Shown: positions 33,750 through 43,674, numbered from the stretch's first letter. The stretch is 64,000 bases of DNA from a bacterium (GCA_018222765.1 JAAEZT010000003.1:62001-126000), one strand, 5' to 3'. A program made the numbers and translations. The notes: generated from the letters alone by a model not told the origin.

Positions 33750-36700
33750 TCAGGGGTCGGTTCGAGTGACTCTAAGTCTGATGAATTCCTTATCTCCGGT
33801 GGAGATCGGGAGGGTAGATCGCACCGTGACAAGGCTTGAGCCATCTCCCTGGTCGGGACTGGAAACTTCAACAAGATGGGCGGGGCCATCCCGCCAAGTC
33901 GCGAGATCATTGCTGATTTGGGGGAGGTAGGTCAGATCTCCGGAGGAATTTCTGCGGGGGTAGGTCAGAGTAAGGAAGGTATCCTCTCCAATCTGGGTGA
34001 TTCCGGATTGGAGGATTTCGACGATGGGAACATCAACGAGAGGATCGGTGAGGAAGGCATACTCGAGGAGATTGATCAGGCTGTCACCATCCGGGTTCGC
34101 GTTGGGCCCGGAAGTGCCGGGGTCCGCGATTTGGCCTGCCGTGAAGTGCTCTCCGAGCCAGGTATCATAATCAATCGAGGCCGGTTCAAGGGTGCCGGGG
34201 GTTCCGTCGATGAGCGCTCCCGCTGTCCAACTTGCCGCGAGTGCGTGGTCGGGGGCAGTTTCAGGCGCGACCAGAACGAGGGAATAGCCGCCACCATCCG
34301 GTGAGGTTGCCCAGGGTGGGTTGTCATCGTAGGTAAAATCGAAAATCGGGGAGTTCGAGGCGAAGGAGAGCACGATTCGCTCGCCACCATTGGAAAGCGA
34401 ACTCGGGTAGGTTCCAATGACCGGAAGACCCGTGCCATAGCGCGCTTGGAAAGCGGCGACATTCTTCACAAGGAGGACCGAGGCTCCGGGAGCGAGGGTT
34501 GTGGACGAGGCACCCGAGAAGTCGAAGGTGATCCCCGTTGTGAATCCAAGATCGGACAGGTCGAGAGTGAGCGAGTCGGAAATATTGGTGAGTTCGATGA
34601 ATTCGAAGTCATCGTTGTCCGATGAGACCAAGGCTTCGCTGCCCTCGGGATCGCGGGGGTTATACATGATCTCACTGATGACGAGATTATCCTTCCAAAG
34701 GTCCAGATTCGGGGTGCTGGCAACGAATTCAGAGGGTTCCGACCAGTGGCTGGTGCGGCCGGTGGCGTCTTCGTGTTGGACACGGACACGATAAGTTGTT
34801 GCGGGTTCGATGAGGTCGGGTGGGAAGGTGTAGCTTGAGGTGAACGTGGTGAAATCGGGAGAAGTGGCAACGGTTTCGATCTCGTAGGTCCGGGGCGTTC
34901 CGGCTTCGTAGCCGGCGAGGCCGGGTGCGAGGACTTTAGCGATACGCCAACGCATTTTCCCGAAAGTGCCACTCCCGTTTGGATCGGAGAACGAACCACT
35001 GCCGAAGGTGAGTTGGTCGACGGGATATCCCGCGGGTCCGGAATAGGTGAGGGTTGGGCGGTTGGGGATGCTGGAGTCGTTTGATTCACGTTTCAGATAT
35101 TCAAATCCGTAGCCGGCGGGGACGCCGTTTCCGGGTGACCAATTGCCACCTGAGTAGTTGTCGGTGGTATACTTGATGATGTGGTTGACGAAGCCCTCGT
35201 GGTCGGACGAGGCGAGAGTTCGGGTGTAGCTTCCACCGATGCGGCTGTCATTATAGGGAGTGCGGTAGAAGTTTCCGAGGTGGTTTGATTGTCCGGAAGT
35301 ACTCCCAAGAGAGCCGCGGGTGCGGGGGTGGCGGTTCCACATGAAAGCATCGATGTCGGCCCAGGTTTGGGCTTGGCCGGTGGGGTTCACGATTTGGGTG
35401 TATTCATCAATCAATTGGCCGATCTGACCACCGGTGGTGGAGTCATCCGAAGCGACAAGGTCGAGGATTTCCCGGGACCGGTTGCGGAATTCGAGGGCCA
35501 GCTGCGAATGACTATTGATGGAGTTTTGTTGGCGAATGACTCCGGCCTGGTGGGTCTCGGCAATGTACATCATGTCGAGGTCCCACGGCATGACATGCCA
35601 TTTGTCCTCGGTCGGTTCGTGATAGAAGTAGTGGTTGTATCCGATACGAATATCAACATTGCCAAGGAGGCGGTTGAGAGCGCGAAGGGAATAGTAACCG
35701 GGCATGTGCATGTTATCGCGCCACCACTGCTCGGTTTGGGCGCTGTTAGAGGAAGAGTAAAAGGAACTCCAGTCCGAGGAATTGGTCACTTGCGTGCTGC
35801 CCTGTTCTTTTTTATCACCTCCGCCGCCTTCGATTTTGTAGATGTTGCCATCGGGAAGGCCACGTTCGTCGAGGAAGGAGCCGTTGGGATGTTCCATGGC
35901 AAGGTAGAGGCCCCAGAGGTCTCCCTCGTACTGGCTGGAACCGCTGGCTTCGGCAGAGGCATCGATAACCCGGAAGGAAAAGTAGTGGGTTCTCGGACTT
36001 GGCAGTCCGGCCATGCCGTAGAGTCTCATTGCCGGTGCTTCGTCGAGTCCGGCCATGCCGCGGTTGACGGCAGCCCAGGGACTTGAAATGGACTGGAGAT
36101 TGAGTTTGCTCCAGGACTCTCCGTATTTCTTGCCCCAGTTATCGCGGGGTTTGAAGCGGTGGGCGCGGTTGAAGTGGAAGCGCCATTTGTTTTTTCCGGA
36201 GACATACGTCGAGGCCTCACCCCGGTTCTCGTAATCGATGTGGTCATAGACCTTACCGTCATAAATGAAGGTGCCCTTTTGGTGAACTCCGTCGGCTCCG
36301 CCATACTGGGATGAGGTAACATCGCCGGCCTGGGCGAGAAGATGATAGATGGGAAGATCATCCATCAGGGTGGATGGGAATGTTTCGTTCGCGGTTGAGG
36401 GGGTAAAAGATCCCGTCCAGGAAGGGACACCATTGTAGGTGAAATAGGCGAAATTTGGTTGTTCGTCGTCGGCGTAGGGAGCGGTGTCGGAAGAGCCGTT
36501 GGCATCTTCAAAGTGGATGCGGTAGCGGATCAGTCGACGATGTTGTTGAATAGAGGCAGGTAGGACGACGGTGAAGATGGAATCGCCGGAGAAAGCATCG
36601 CCGTTGATTCCGTCGTCGTTCATGGGGACGGAGATCCAGCCGGAGTCGTAACTGGCATCAGTGATGCGGATGTATGATCCGGGATCAACAATCTGATAAT

Positions 36701-39398
36701 CGAGGCTGACTGTTCCCACTCCCTGGGGGTCGGTGATTTTTGCGGTGATGGTAACGGGGTCGGCCGAAGTGGGAATTTCGGGCAAATGCTCGACCTGACG
36801 GATGGCTGGAGGAGGAGAGTTTGTCGTGGAGCTGTTTGGCTGTCCGGGGGTGGCCGAGCCATCGCCACCACCCGCAGACGTTTCGAGGGAGGCATCAAGT
36901 GAAAAGTCGGAACTTCCCTGGGTTGCATTGAACCCCTGAACGGCGATGACATTGGTTCCTCCGACAAGGTAAGCGGAAGTGCCGGTGAGAGTAAATTCCT
37001 CCCATGCGGCCTCGTGGTTGGATCCGGTGCTGTTGTATGCCAGCTGTCCTGCGGGAACATGAACTCGTTTGACTTCCTGGCCGTTGATCCAGACGATGGC
37101 CCCGTCGTCGGCGTAGATGCGGAGTTTTAAGCTGGTCGGTATATCGAGCGGTGAAACGGTGAATTCCCTGCGCATGAAAACCGAGGTGTAGTTGCTTTGC
37201 ATGTCTCCCAGAATGGTGTTGTCATCGCCATCCCCATATCCGAGGGGAGTTTGGCCACTGGTCCAGCTGGCGTCATTGTAGCTCGTTTGCCGCCAGGCAT
37301 TGACGGGTGAGGACGCCTCACTGGTGCCTTTGAAATATTTCCAGGTTCCGGATGCGGCAACGTAGGTCGTGGTTGAAGGCGTTCCAGTTTGAGCGCCGGA
37401 AGTTCTCCAGGAACCGGAGAGGTCGTTGTCGAGAGCCGGGTTGAGAAGCTCCATGGAGCCTCCCCCGCCCCGGGCACCGGAGGGCCAGGGGAAGCCTACT
37501 CCGTAGTCGACCTGATCCATGAGCACACCGGCCGCATTGCGCAGATCAATTTCCTCTCCGTCGTTGTTAAGCCCGCCGGTCCATGGACCGAGAGCGGTCT
37601 CACCGAAAACGGATAAAATGGTGGCGGGATCCTCGGCAACGACCAGATAGGCGCCGGCTGCGATCGTGGTCCCTAACGGAAAAGTATATTCAACGGCGTC
37701 GGTCAGCAGCCATCCTGAAAGGTCAATGGGAGTGGCTCCGGGGTTGTGGAGTTCGATGAATTCGGCACGGCTGGTTTCGTCGGCCGGATCATAGTGAATT
37801 TCATTGATGACCACCTGATTGGGGAGACTTGCCGGAGTGTCGAAAGTTTCGGATGACGGGGCCCAGCTGGTTCCAGCGGAATTGACAGCGCGACTTGTGT
37901 AATAGTAGCTCGTCTCAGGAGTGAGCCCTGAAACGAAGCGGTTAAAATTGCCTCCTTCAACACCGACATTGATTGATGCGTCCCAGTCGTTGGGATTGTT
38001 GAGTCCATCGGTGGTGCCGAAATAGAGGGTGACCGTGGGAATGCTGGATCCGGTATCAGTGACTTCACCCCGAAGACTGGCCGAAGTTGAGGAAAGGGCA
38101 GCGACACTTCGATTATTGATTACCGGCGGCGTCACGGTGATGGTGGTGAAACTTCCGGTTGATGAAGCCCAGGTCGATCCACCGGAATTGGTGGCAAGTG
38201 CCCGGTAAAAGTAGCTCGTGATTGGAGTCAGTCCGCTCAGATCGGCATTCGCACTGCCAGTGGTCGCACCGAGGGAGATTGAATTACTCCAGTTGTCCAC
38301 CGTAGTTCCTCCGTCGGACGTGCCGTAGTAAAAGGTCAGAGTTGTGGCGTCTCCTCCGTTGTCGGTAATTGTTCCGGTGAGGCGGGCGGTGTTGGCGGTG
38401 ATGTTGCTGGCTGCTGATTGTGTGAGGGAGGGGGCAAGAGGGAGGGTTTCAAAACTGCCGGAAGGAATAGCCCAAGAGACTCCGGCGGAGTTCGTGGCGC
38501 GGGCGGTGAAGAAGTAGCTCTGGGCGTGGGTGAGACCAGTGATATCTCCGGAAAAGGAAGCGCTGTGTGTTCCGGAAAGATTGATGGAAGAGTCCCAGGC
38601 CAGAGCATCATCGCCGCCATCAAGGATGCCATAGAAAATGGTAATGGAAGGCGCGTCATCTCCGATCGAGGTCACAATCCCATTTAGGGTTGCTGTCGTA
38701 CTGGTGATGGCGGACGCGGACGAGTTCCCGATCTCTGCCGAGCCGTCGGGTTCGATGGGTGTCGCGTCAACCGAAACGAGGTCATAGACCACGTTGCCGG
38801 TTGTGGCACCGATTGCGAGGATGACATTTCCGGCAGGAACGGTTGGTCCGGTAGTATAAGTGGCAACATTTCCAGCAGCAGGGTCGAGTGACGAGACTGC
38901 GAAGAACTGGTTAGATGTTCCGATCTGGGAACTGTTGGTAGCACCGGGCGTTCCCAGAAGAGTCCCGGTGTTGTCGGCGATGCCGAAGTAACCTACGTTG
39001 TTGGCGCCCCCGCGACGATTGACCATGATGTCGACTGTGTAAGTGGTATTGGGCTGAAAAAGAACTCCAAGGTCCTGATAGATTAACCCGTTGGATCGTA
39101 TCCCAAGGTTATTCAGCCCATCACCGCCGCTGGCTCCGATCGCGTTATGGAACTCAAGGAAGGTTTGGTTGAAGCCGCCATCCACAGTTGGCGCACCTGG
39201 ACCTGGTGTTCCAGGAATGTTCCCTTGGGAAACCCAGCCGTTGGGAATGGCATCGGCCCAATTATTGGTAGTGAAGTCAGCCAGAGCATTGTCTTCAAAG
39301 CTGGCATTATTGACAGGGATCGAAGCTCCGCTTGCCAAGCCTGGCGCGAAAATTGCGACGCAGAGGGCGGAAAGGATTTTTAGTTTCTTTCGGTTCAT
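33750..39398 (-). CDS. Very large exported CotH-kinase-like protein with fibronectin-type repeats and two lamin-tail domains
   Basis: 1882 residues with a Sec signal (1-25). The order is an N-terminal beta domain (about 26-215) and three fibronectin-III-like repeats at about 225-320, 325-420 and 425-520, each ending near Y-F/Y-x-x-R-A-x-N-S-x-G-x-S/T-W. A lamin-tail domain follows at 527-640 (V-V-I-N-E-I-H-Y-D-P), then a jelly-roll-like part at about 680-840. The CotH domain lies at about 1010-1330 (I-Y-H-L-L, then W-R-F-H-F-N-R). A second lamin-tail domain is near 1590-1720. The C-terminal region has D-P-D-G-D-S-L-I-N-L-L-E-Y-A-F, common in verrucomicrobial exported proteins. CotH proteins are atypical protein kinases. 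Probably a surface structure or spore-coat-like factor; function unknown. Confidence 0.88.
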   Translation of the reverse strand: MNRKKLKILSALCVAIFAPGLASGASIPVNNASFEDNALADFTTNNWADAIPNGWVSQGNIPGTPGPGAPTVDGGFNQTFLEFHNAIGASGGDGLNNLGIRSNGLIYQDLGVLFQPNTTYTVDIMVNRRGGANNVGYFGIADNTGTLLGTPGATNSSQIGTSNQFFAVSSLDPAAGNVATYTTGPTVPAGNVILAIGATTGNVVYDLVSVDATPIEPDGSAEIGNSSASAITSTTATLNGIVTSIGDDAPSITIFYGILDGGDDALAWDSSINLSGTHSASFSGDITGLTHAQSYFFTARATNSAGVSWAIPSGSFETLPLAPSLTQSAASNITANTARLTGTITDNGGDATTLTFYYGTSDGGTTVDNWSNSISLGATTGSANADLSGLTPITSYFYRALATNSGGSTWASSTGSFTTITVTPPVINNRSVAALSSTSASLRGEVTDTGSSIPTVTLYFGTTDGLNNPNDWDASINVGVEGGNFNRFVSGLTPETSYYYTSRAVNSAGTSWAPSSETFDTPASLPNQVVINEIHYDPADETSRAEFIELHNPGATPIDLSGWLLTDAVEYTFPLGTTIAAGAYLVVAEDPATILSVFGETALGPWTGGLNNDGEEIDLRNAAGVLMDQVDYGVGFPWPSGARGGGGSMELLNPALDNDLSGSWRTSGAQTGTPSTTTYVAASGTWKYFKGTSEASSPVNAWRQTSYNDASWTSGQTPLGYGDGDDNTILGDMQSNYTSVFMRREFTVSPLDIPTSLKLRIYADDGAIVWINGQEVKRVHVPAGQLAYNSTGSNHEAAWEEFTLTGTSAYLVGGTNVIAVQGFNATQGSSDFSLDASLETSAGGGDGSATPGQPNSSTTNSPPPAIRQVEHLPEIPTSADPVTITAKITDPQGVGTVSLDYQIVDPGSYIRITDASYDSGWISVPMNDDGINGDAFSGDSIFTVVLPASIQQHRRLIRYRIHFEDANGSSDTAPYADDEQPNFAYFTYNGVPSWTGSFTPSTANETFPSTLMDDLPIYHLLAQAGDVTSSQYGGADGVHQKGTFIYDGKVYDHIDYENRGEASTYVSGKNKWRFHFNRAHRFKPRDNWGKKYGESWSKLNLQSISSPWAAVNRGMAGLDEAPAMRLYGMAGLPSPRTHYFSFRVIDASAEASGSSQYEGDLWGLYLAMEHPNGSFLDERGLPDGNIYKIEGGGGDKKEQGSTQVTNSSDWSSFYSSSNSAQTEQWWRDNMHMPGYYSLRALNRLLGNVDIRIGYNHYFYHEPTEDKWHVMPWDLDMMYIAETHQAGVIRQQNSINSHSQLALEFRNRSREILDLVASDDSTTGGQIGQLIDEYTQIVNPTGQAQTWADIDAFMWNRHPRTRGSLGSTSGQSNHLGNFYRTPYNDSRIGGSYTRTLASSDHEGFVNHIIKYTTDNYSGGNWSPGNGVPAGYGFEYLKRESNDSSIPNRPTLTYSGPAGYPVDQLTFGSGSFSDPNGSGTFGKMRWRIAKVLAPGLAGYEAGTPRTYEIETVATSPDFTTFTSSYTFPPDLIEPATTYRVRVQHEDATGRTSHWSEPSEFVASTPNLDLWKDNLVISEIMYNPRDPEGSEALVSSDNDDFEFIELTNISDSLTLDLSDLGFTTGITFDFSGASSTTLAPGASVLLVKNVAAFQARYGTGLPVIGTYPSSLSNGGERIVLSFASNSPIFDFTYDDNPPWATSPDGGGYSLVLVAPETAPDHALAASWTAGALIDGTPGTLEPASIDYDTWLGEHFTAGQIADPGTSGPNANPDGDSLINLLEYAFLTDPLVDVPIVEILQSGITQIGEDTFLTLTYPRRNSSGDLTYLPQISNDLATWRDGPAHLVEVSSPDQGDGSSLVTVRSTLPISTGDKEFIRLRVTRTDP

Positions 39399-39992
39399 GA
39401 TTTTGGTTTGTGGCAGTGCGGTGGAGTGTAAAAACCTGATGTCGCTAGGAGAGGATATAACTTCTGATCTTCACTTCCCTTAAAATGTTTTACGCACCAT
39501 CAAGGCGGATGATGTCGAAGCGACTTCTGCCGGTGCCCCCCCACGGAGTAATGGATGCGAATCGTTTTCCCAACAGTGGCGGAAGTATCGAGAATCGAAG
39601 TGAAGACATCAGCAGGCAAAGCTTTAGCAATTCATCAATGAGACACCAACCGTAAAAGATGTGTCTTGCCCTGGTCATAGGTAAAATGTAACCCCTTTCT
39701 CCCACATGTCTTCCGCTAAGCTGTGGTTTCCGCGAGCTTCCCACCCAGAGCAAATGCCTAGCGGTATGCAAACAGTGAGAACGCCAAGCTGGTCGAGGAC
39801 TCGGACCACGCCTATTTTTACGGTAAACGAATGAAGCTCCTCTTGCGGGGGCATGGAACGAGTAAATTTCGCAAATCCTAACTAAATGGTCAAAAATTTG
39901 ATTTGAACACTGGATAGAATATCGATAAAGTCTGCCTGAGGTCAGTTTGTGCTCACTGCTCAACTCTTTCTCATCCTTAACTCACTTCACGT
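39399..39992. other. Intergenic region between divergent CotH and PEP-CTERM genes
   Basis: 594 bases, AT-richer than the flanks, that should hold both promoters. No operator palindrome, RNA gene or repeat was recognised. A 157-codon frame on the minus strand at 39490-39963 has the composition of a chance ORF (many Arg, Ser and Cys, no domain). A short frame near 39755-39885 on the plus strand is not assignable. Confidence 0.5.
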
Positions 39993-40673
39993 ATGAAAAA
40001 AATCCTAACCATTGCGGGCGTTCTTTCTGCAACCTTTATTGCCAGTCACGCAACCGTCGTCTGGACCGGGGCCGCGAACACCGATTTCTACAACGACGCC
40101 AACTGGGACTTTTCGGGAGCTGTCAACGGAACGACCGCGATCAACCCTTCGACTGACATCAATGAAGACCTTACCGTAAATGGCGCCGCAGGGTTGACTG
40201 GAGCGGGCCGACTCGATCTTGGTGCTGGCTACTCGATCACTCTGACTAATTCAAGCTTCGCTCCGACCAGCGGGGTCAACGGCGTCGTTGACGGGAATCC
40301 AAACAACTCGGTTCTCAACGTGCTCGGCGGATCGGCGATGACTTCAACTTGGTTGACTGAAGGGATGACCTTGAATGTCGACGGCACGAGCTCCTATACT
40401 CTGCGCGGAGCAGGTGATCCGATCAATAGCCAGTCTGAAAAAACTACAATCAACCTTACGCCCGGCGCGCAGTTGACTCTGGCAAGTGTTGCCGAGTTCA
40501 CCGAACAAGGTGCAGACATCATGGTGAACGGCGTCTCGTTTGCCACTGACAACAGCATCCTTACTTTCTCCGGAAACACTGCGACGGCAGTCGGGACTGC
40601 TATTCCTGAGCCATCCGGCATTGCACTGATCGGCCTTGCCGGTCTCGCCATGATCCTCCGGAGACGAAAGTAG
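39993..40673 (+). CDS. PEP-CTERM-sorted extracellular protein
   Basis: 226 residues: a Sec signal (1-20), a Thr/Asn/Ser-rich beta-helix-like body (T-V-V-W-T-G-A-A-N-T-D-F-Y, then repeated N-x-x-x-G-x-G/L-x-x-G) and a C-terminal sorting signal P-E-P-S-G-I-A-L-I-G-L-A-G-L-A-M-I-L with R-R-R-K. The PEP motif, hydrophobic segment and basic tail are those recognised by exosortase, which links such proteins to exopolysaccharide export or surface processing. The body resembles autotransporter passenger repeats. No exosortase is encoded in this window. Function of the mature protein is unknown. A terminator follows 22 bases after the stop. Confidence 0.88.
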   Translation: MKKILTIAGVLSATFIASHATVVWTGAANTDFYNDANWDFSGAVNGTTAINPSTDINEDLTVNGAAGLTGAGRLDLGAGYSITLTNSSFAPTSGVNGVVDGNPNNSVLNVLGGSAMTSTWLTEGMTLNVDGTSSYTLRGAGDPINSQSEKTTINLTPGAQLTLASVAEFTEQGADIMVNGVSFATDNSILTFSGNTATAVGTAIPEPSGIALIGLAGLAMILRRRK

Positions 40674-40695
40674 ACGACTCCATATCAATCTCAAT

Positions 40696-40730
40696 CGGGG
40701 CGGATCTGCGAGAGCAGACCGCCCCGTTTC
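40696..40730 (+). terminator. Rho-independent terminator of the PEP-CTERM gene
   Basis: Stem CGGGGCGGATCTGC pairs with GCAGACCGCCCCG (one bulged A) around GAGA, followed by TTTCTGT. It lies 22 bases beyond the stop codon and before the next gene. Confidence 0.75.
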
Positions 40731-40779
40731 TGTCTGCAGTAGAGCATCCCCTCCCCTATTATCTGAAAAGAGAAGCCCA

Positions 40780-42567
40780 ATGAGACTATTTGCCATCATT
40801 TTCTCACTGGTGGTTGCGCAGGTTCACGCAGCCGAAAGGCCCAACGTCATCCTCGTCATGACCGACGACCAGGGCTACGGCGACCTAAGCTGCCACGGAA
40901 ACCCGGTCCTGAAGACGCCGCATCTCGACGAGATGCACGCGGAGTCGGTTCGGTTCACCGATTTCCACGTCAGCCCGTTCTGCACACCGACGAGGGCCGC
41001 TCTCATGACGGGAAACTATCCGGGCTACACGGGCGCCTATCGCACCAGTTCGGGTCGCACGATGATGCATCCGGATGAAAAGACCGTGGCCGATCTTTTC
41101 GCCAAAGCCGGGTATGCCACGGGCATGGTCGGCAAGTGGCACCTCGGCGACAATGCCCCGCACCGCCCGCAAGACCGCGGCTTTCAAGATGTCCTCTGGC
41201 ACCGCTGTGGCGGGATCGGGCAGGCGTCAGACTATTGGGGCAACGACTACTTCGACGACACCTACGAACGCGCATCCACCGAAGACATGCAGGGAACCTT
41301 TGAAAAATTCGAGGGTTATTGCACGGACGTCTGGTTCCGGGAGAGCATCCGCTTTGTTGAAAACAACCGGGACCAGCCGTTCTTTCTCTACCTCGCGCTG
41401 AACGCCCCGCACGGCCCCTACTTCGTTCCACCGGAATGGGCAAAGCCTTACAAAGACAACAAAGATGCCCCCAACCCCAACTTCTACGGGATGGTGGCCA
41501 ACATCGATCACAACATGGGGATCCTTCGAAGGCGCCTCGATGAACTCGGGTTGAACGAGAACACCATCCTCATATTCATGACCGACAACGGCACTTCATC
41601 CGGTGCGAAGTTCAACGGCCTCGATTCCGAAGCCCTGTCCGGTTTCAATGCCGGGATGCGCGGCAAAAAATCATCGATTTTCGACGGTGGGCACCGCGTC
41701 CCGTTCTTCATCCACTGGCCAAAAGGTGGACTGACCGGCGGGCGGAACATCGACACGCTGGCGGCGCATATCGATGTGCTTCCGACGCTCGCCGACCTGT
41801 GCGGCATCGAAGTGCCTGATGGCTACAAACCCGACGGACTGTCGCTGAAGCCACTTCTGGATGGAGCCTCAGAGCCGTGGCCGCGAAGTTATCACGTGGT
41901 GCAATTTCACGGCGCCGCGGGCGCGCATGCCCTGCCGCCTCAACCATTCGCCCACTCCGTGGTGCTGACCGAACGTTGGCGCTTGGTGAACCACGGGAAA
42001 GAGTTCCTCTATGACCTCGAAGCGGACCCGGCCCAACGAAACGACGTGGCCGCACAATACCCGGAAGTCGTCGAGCAATTGCGCCGGCAGTATGAGCCGT
42101 TTTGGAAAAAGATCTCTCCGCGGATGACCCCAGTCCCAATTGACCTTGGCAACCCGGCGCAGAATCCGACTGAATTGTGCTCGCAGGATTGGTACCTGCC
42201 CAAGGGAAACCCGCCGTGGAATTTCAGGTCGATCCGAAAACTGCCCAAGGAGACAGGACCGTGGATGGTGAATGTGCAAAAAGCCGGTCGCTTTGCCTTC
42301 ACGCTCCGGCAATGGCCGAAGGTGGCAAACAAACCCCTGGTCGCGGAGCGTGCGAAGGTTTCGATTGCCGGCCAGGAAAAGGAAATCTTCGTTCCCGCCG
42401 GAAGCAAGGCCGTCGTCATTGAGTTGAACCTCCCCCAAGGGCCCACGGAACTCTGGACTTATCTCTATGACGCGAATGGAAAAGCGGGAGGTGCCTATTT
42501 CACGGATGTCGAATGGCGCGAGGACGACGGCTCACCGCTGAAGACCACGGTGATTCCACTTCCCTAG
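40780..42567 (+). CDS. Exported type I sulfatase with C-terminal beta domain
   Basis: 595 residues with a Sec signal (1-18). Metal site L-V-M-T-D-D-Q-G, active-site consensus C68-T-P-T-R72, G-K-W-H-L-G near 128 and T-D-N-G-T near 270 identify an arylsulfatase-type enzyme. An extra C-terminal part (about 480-595) has W-M-V-N-V-Q-K-A-G-R-F, W-P-K and A-K-V-S-I-A-G-Q-E-K, a beta-sandwich extension seen in some verrucomicrobial/planctomycetal sulfatases. Codon use is more C/G-rich at third positions than in neighbouring genes, judged by eye, which could reflect recent transfer. Its start is placed after a terminator; it is probably monocistronic. Substrate unknown. Confidence 0.92.
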   Translation: MRLFAIIFSLVVAQVHAAERPNVILVMTDDQGYGDLSCHGNPVLKTPHLDEMHAESVRFTDFHVSPFCTPTRAALMTGNYPGYTGAYRTSSGRTMMHPDEKTVADLFAKAGYATGMVGKWHLGDNAPHRPQDRGFQDVLWHRCGGIGQASDYWGNDYFDDTYERASTEDMQGTFEKFEGYCTDVWFRESIRFVENNRDQPFFLYLALNAPHGPYFVPPEWAKPYKDNKDAPNPNFYGMVANIDHNMGILRRRLDELGLNENTILIFMTDNGTSSGAKFNGLDSEALSGFNAGMRGKKSSIFDGGHRVPFFIHWPKGGLTGGRNIDTLAAHIDVLPTLADLCGIEVPDGYKPDGLSLKPLLDGASEPWPRSYHVVQFHGAAGAHALPPQPFAHSVVLTERWRLVNHGKEFLYDLEADPAQRNDVAAQYPEVVEQLRRQYEPFWKKISPRMTPVPIDLGNPAQNPTELCSQDWYLPKGNPPWNFRSIRKLPKETGPWMVNVQKAGRFAFTLRQWPKVANKPLVAERAKVSIAGQEKEIFVPAGSKAVVIELNLPQGPTELWTYLYDANGKAGGAYFTDVEWREDDGSPLKTTVIPLP

Positions 42568-42801
42568 TCCGCCAAAAGCCTTCCCGCGTCGAGGAATCGC
42601 CCGCCCGTTTTTTTTGATATCGGAGCGGCGACCACCGTGACCTTCAACGCGGGCGGGGACAAGCTGACAAACAAGGATGGTTAGAAGATATGAACCACGG
42701 ATCACCTAAAGATTCAGGATGGCAGCCACTTGTCGGAGATCTACTTCACGCACAACTTCGGACAAAAACCACCAAAGAGTATGTCAGGAGAAGAACCTCA
42801 G

Positions 42802-43428
42802 CTACAAACTCTTGACCTTCAGGTTACGCACCCAGAATTTTTGGCCGTGATCCTGAATCGCTATTTTCCCCGAATCCGCCAACCTCTTGTTCTTCGGTTT
42901 ACTGGCCGCTAGATCCAGCTTGTCCTGCACCGTCTTACCGTTGAGGACCACACTCAACCTGCCCTCCTTCATTGTCACAACCATACGGTTCCATTCACCA
43001 GCTGGCTTCGAGCCGTTAGCCAGCGGACCGGCAGTCTTAATCACCCCTCCAAGGTCATGTTGGCCGAGTTTCTTTTTGCCGAAGCAGTCAAGAATCTGCA
43101 CCTCAAAACCGTGCGCAGTCGGGTCAGTCTCGTCATAAATCCTGAAATAGAGGCCTGAGTTCCCACCTTTTTCGTGCTTATACTCGAAGTCGAAAATGAA
43201 GTCCTTGTAATCCTCCTTGAGCCACAGGTAGGAACCGTAACGCGACCAGCCCTTCTCGCCTGGCCTCGGCTCCAGAAAAAGTGAGCCATCTTTCTGGATC
43301 TTCCAGTTCCCGGTAGTTTTGATCTTCGACAAGTCCTTGCCGTCAAAAATCGTAGTAAACCCGTCCGCGGCACAGGACAGGGGCACACAGAAAAACGACA
43401 GAGCTAAAATTGATATTATAATCCTCAT
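42802..43428 (-). CDS. Small exported DUF1080 (3-keto-disaccharide hydrolase-like) protein
   Basis: 208 residues with a Sec signal (cleavage near C-A-A-D). The DUF1080 core is complete: F-T-T-I-F-D-G-K-D-L, W-K-I-Q-K-D-G-S, F-I-F-D-F-E-Y, G-G-N-S-G-L-Y-F-R, G-F-E-V-Q-I-L-D and the final H-G-Q-K-F-W-V-R-N-L-K-V-K. The length is the single-domain family norm. The N-S-G and E-V-Q motifs are where the substrate-binding residues lie in PF06439 proteins. It stands alone, convergent with the preceding sulfatase. Likely acts in the periplasm on keto-sugars or on glycoside links. Confidence 0.9.
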   Translation of the reverse strand: MRIIISILALSFFCVPLSCAADGFTTIFDGKDLSKIKTTGNWKIQKDGSLFLEPRPGEKGWSRYGSYLWLKEDYKDFIFDFEYKHEKGGNSGLYFRIYDETDPTAHGFEVQILDCFGKKKLGQHDLGGVIKTAGPLANGSKPAGEWNRMVVTMKEGRLSVVLNGKTVQDKLDLAASKPKNKRLADSGKIAIQDHGQKFWVRNLKVKSL

Positions 43429-43611
43429 TACTCAGAAAGCCTATCACAACAGGCTACTCAACGAAGCAATAACCCACTCCCCTATGCCCAATATCGGTCG
43501 TTTGAAAATAGAATTACTCCTGCTCGCTGGTCCAATGCGGCTTCAACCCTTTCCTGCCAAAAGCAATTTCCTGGCAGTAAATTTAAAGTTTCGGCGACCT
43601 TCAACTCCGTC

Positions 43612-43648
43612 ACAAAAAAACGGCTCCGGGGAAAACCCGAAGCCGTTT
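43612..43648 (-). terminator. Rho-independent terminator of the HU gene
   Basis: On the minus strand AAACGGCTTCGGG pairs with CCCGGAGCCGTTT (one G-U pair) around a TTTTC loop, followed by a run of T. It lies 27 bases after the HU stop codon. Confidence 0.8.
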
Positions 43649-43674
43649 CATAAAGGTTGTTTAATCGCAGAGGA

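Noticed and set aside
35289-36086. A 265-codon plus-strand frame inside the CotH gene
   Set aside because: The CotH gene is continuous with recognisable domains on the other strand; the plus frame has shadow-type composition.
39755-39885. Short plus-strand frame ending in G-K-R-M-K-L-L-L-R-G-H-G
   Set aside because: It has stops on both sides within about 45 codons, no start and no recognisable family; it could be a relic but the evidence is too thin to annotate.
39490-39963. A 157-codon minus-strand frame upstream of the PEP-CTERM gene
   Set aside because: Composition is Arg/Ser/His/Cys-heavy with no hydrophobic core pattern or family motif; it lies where divergent promoters are expected.
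42600-42690. Possible C-terminal relic (F-D-I-G-A-A-T-T-V-T-F-N-A-G-G-D) after the third sulfatase
   Set aside because: Too short to assign to a family, and the T-run in front of it could equally be the tail of a weak terminator.
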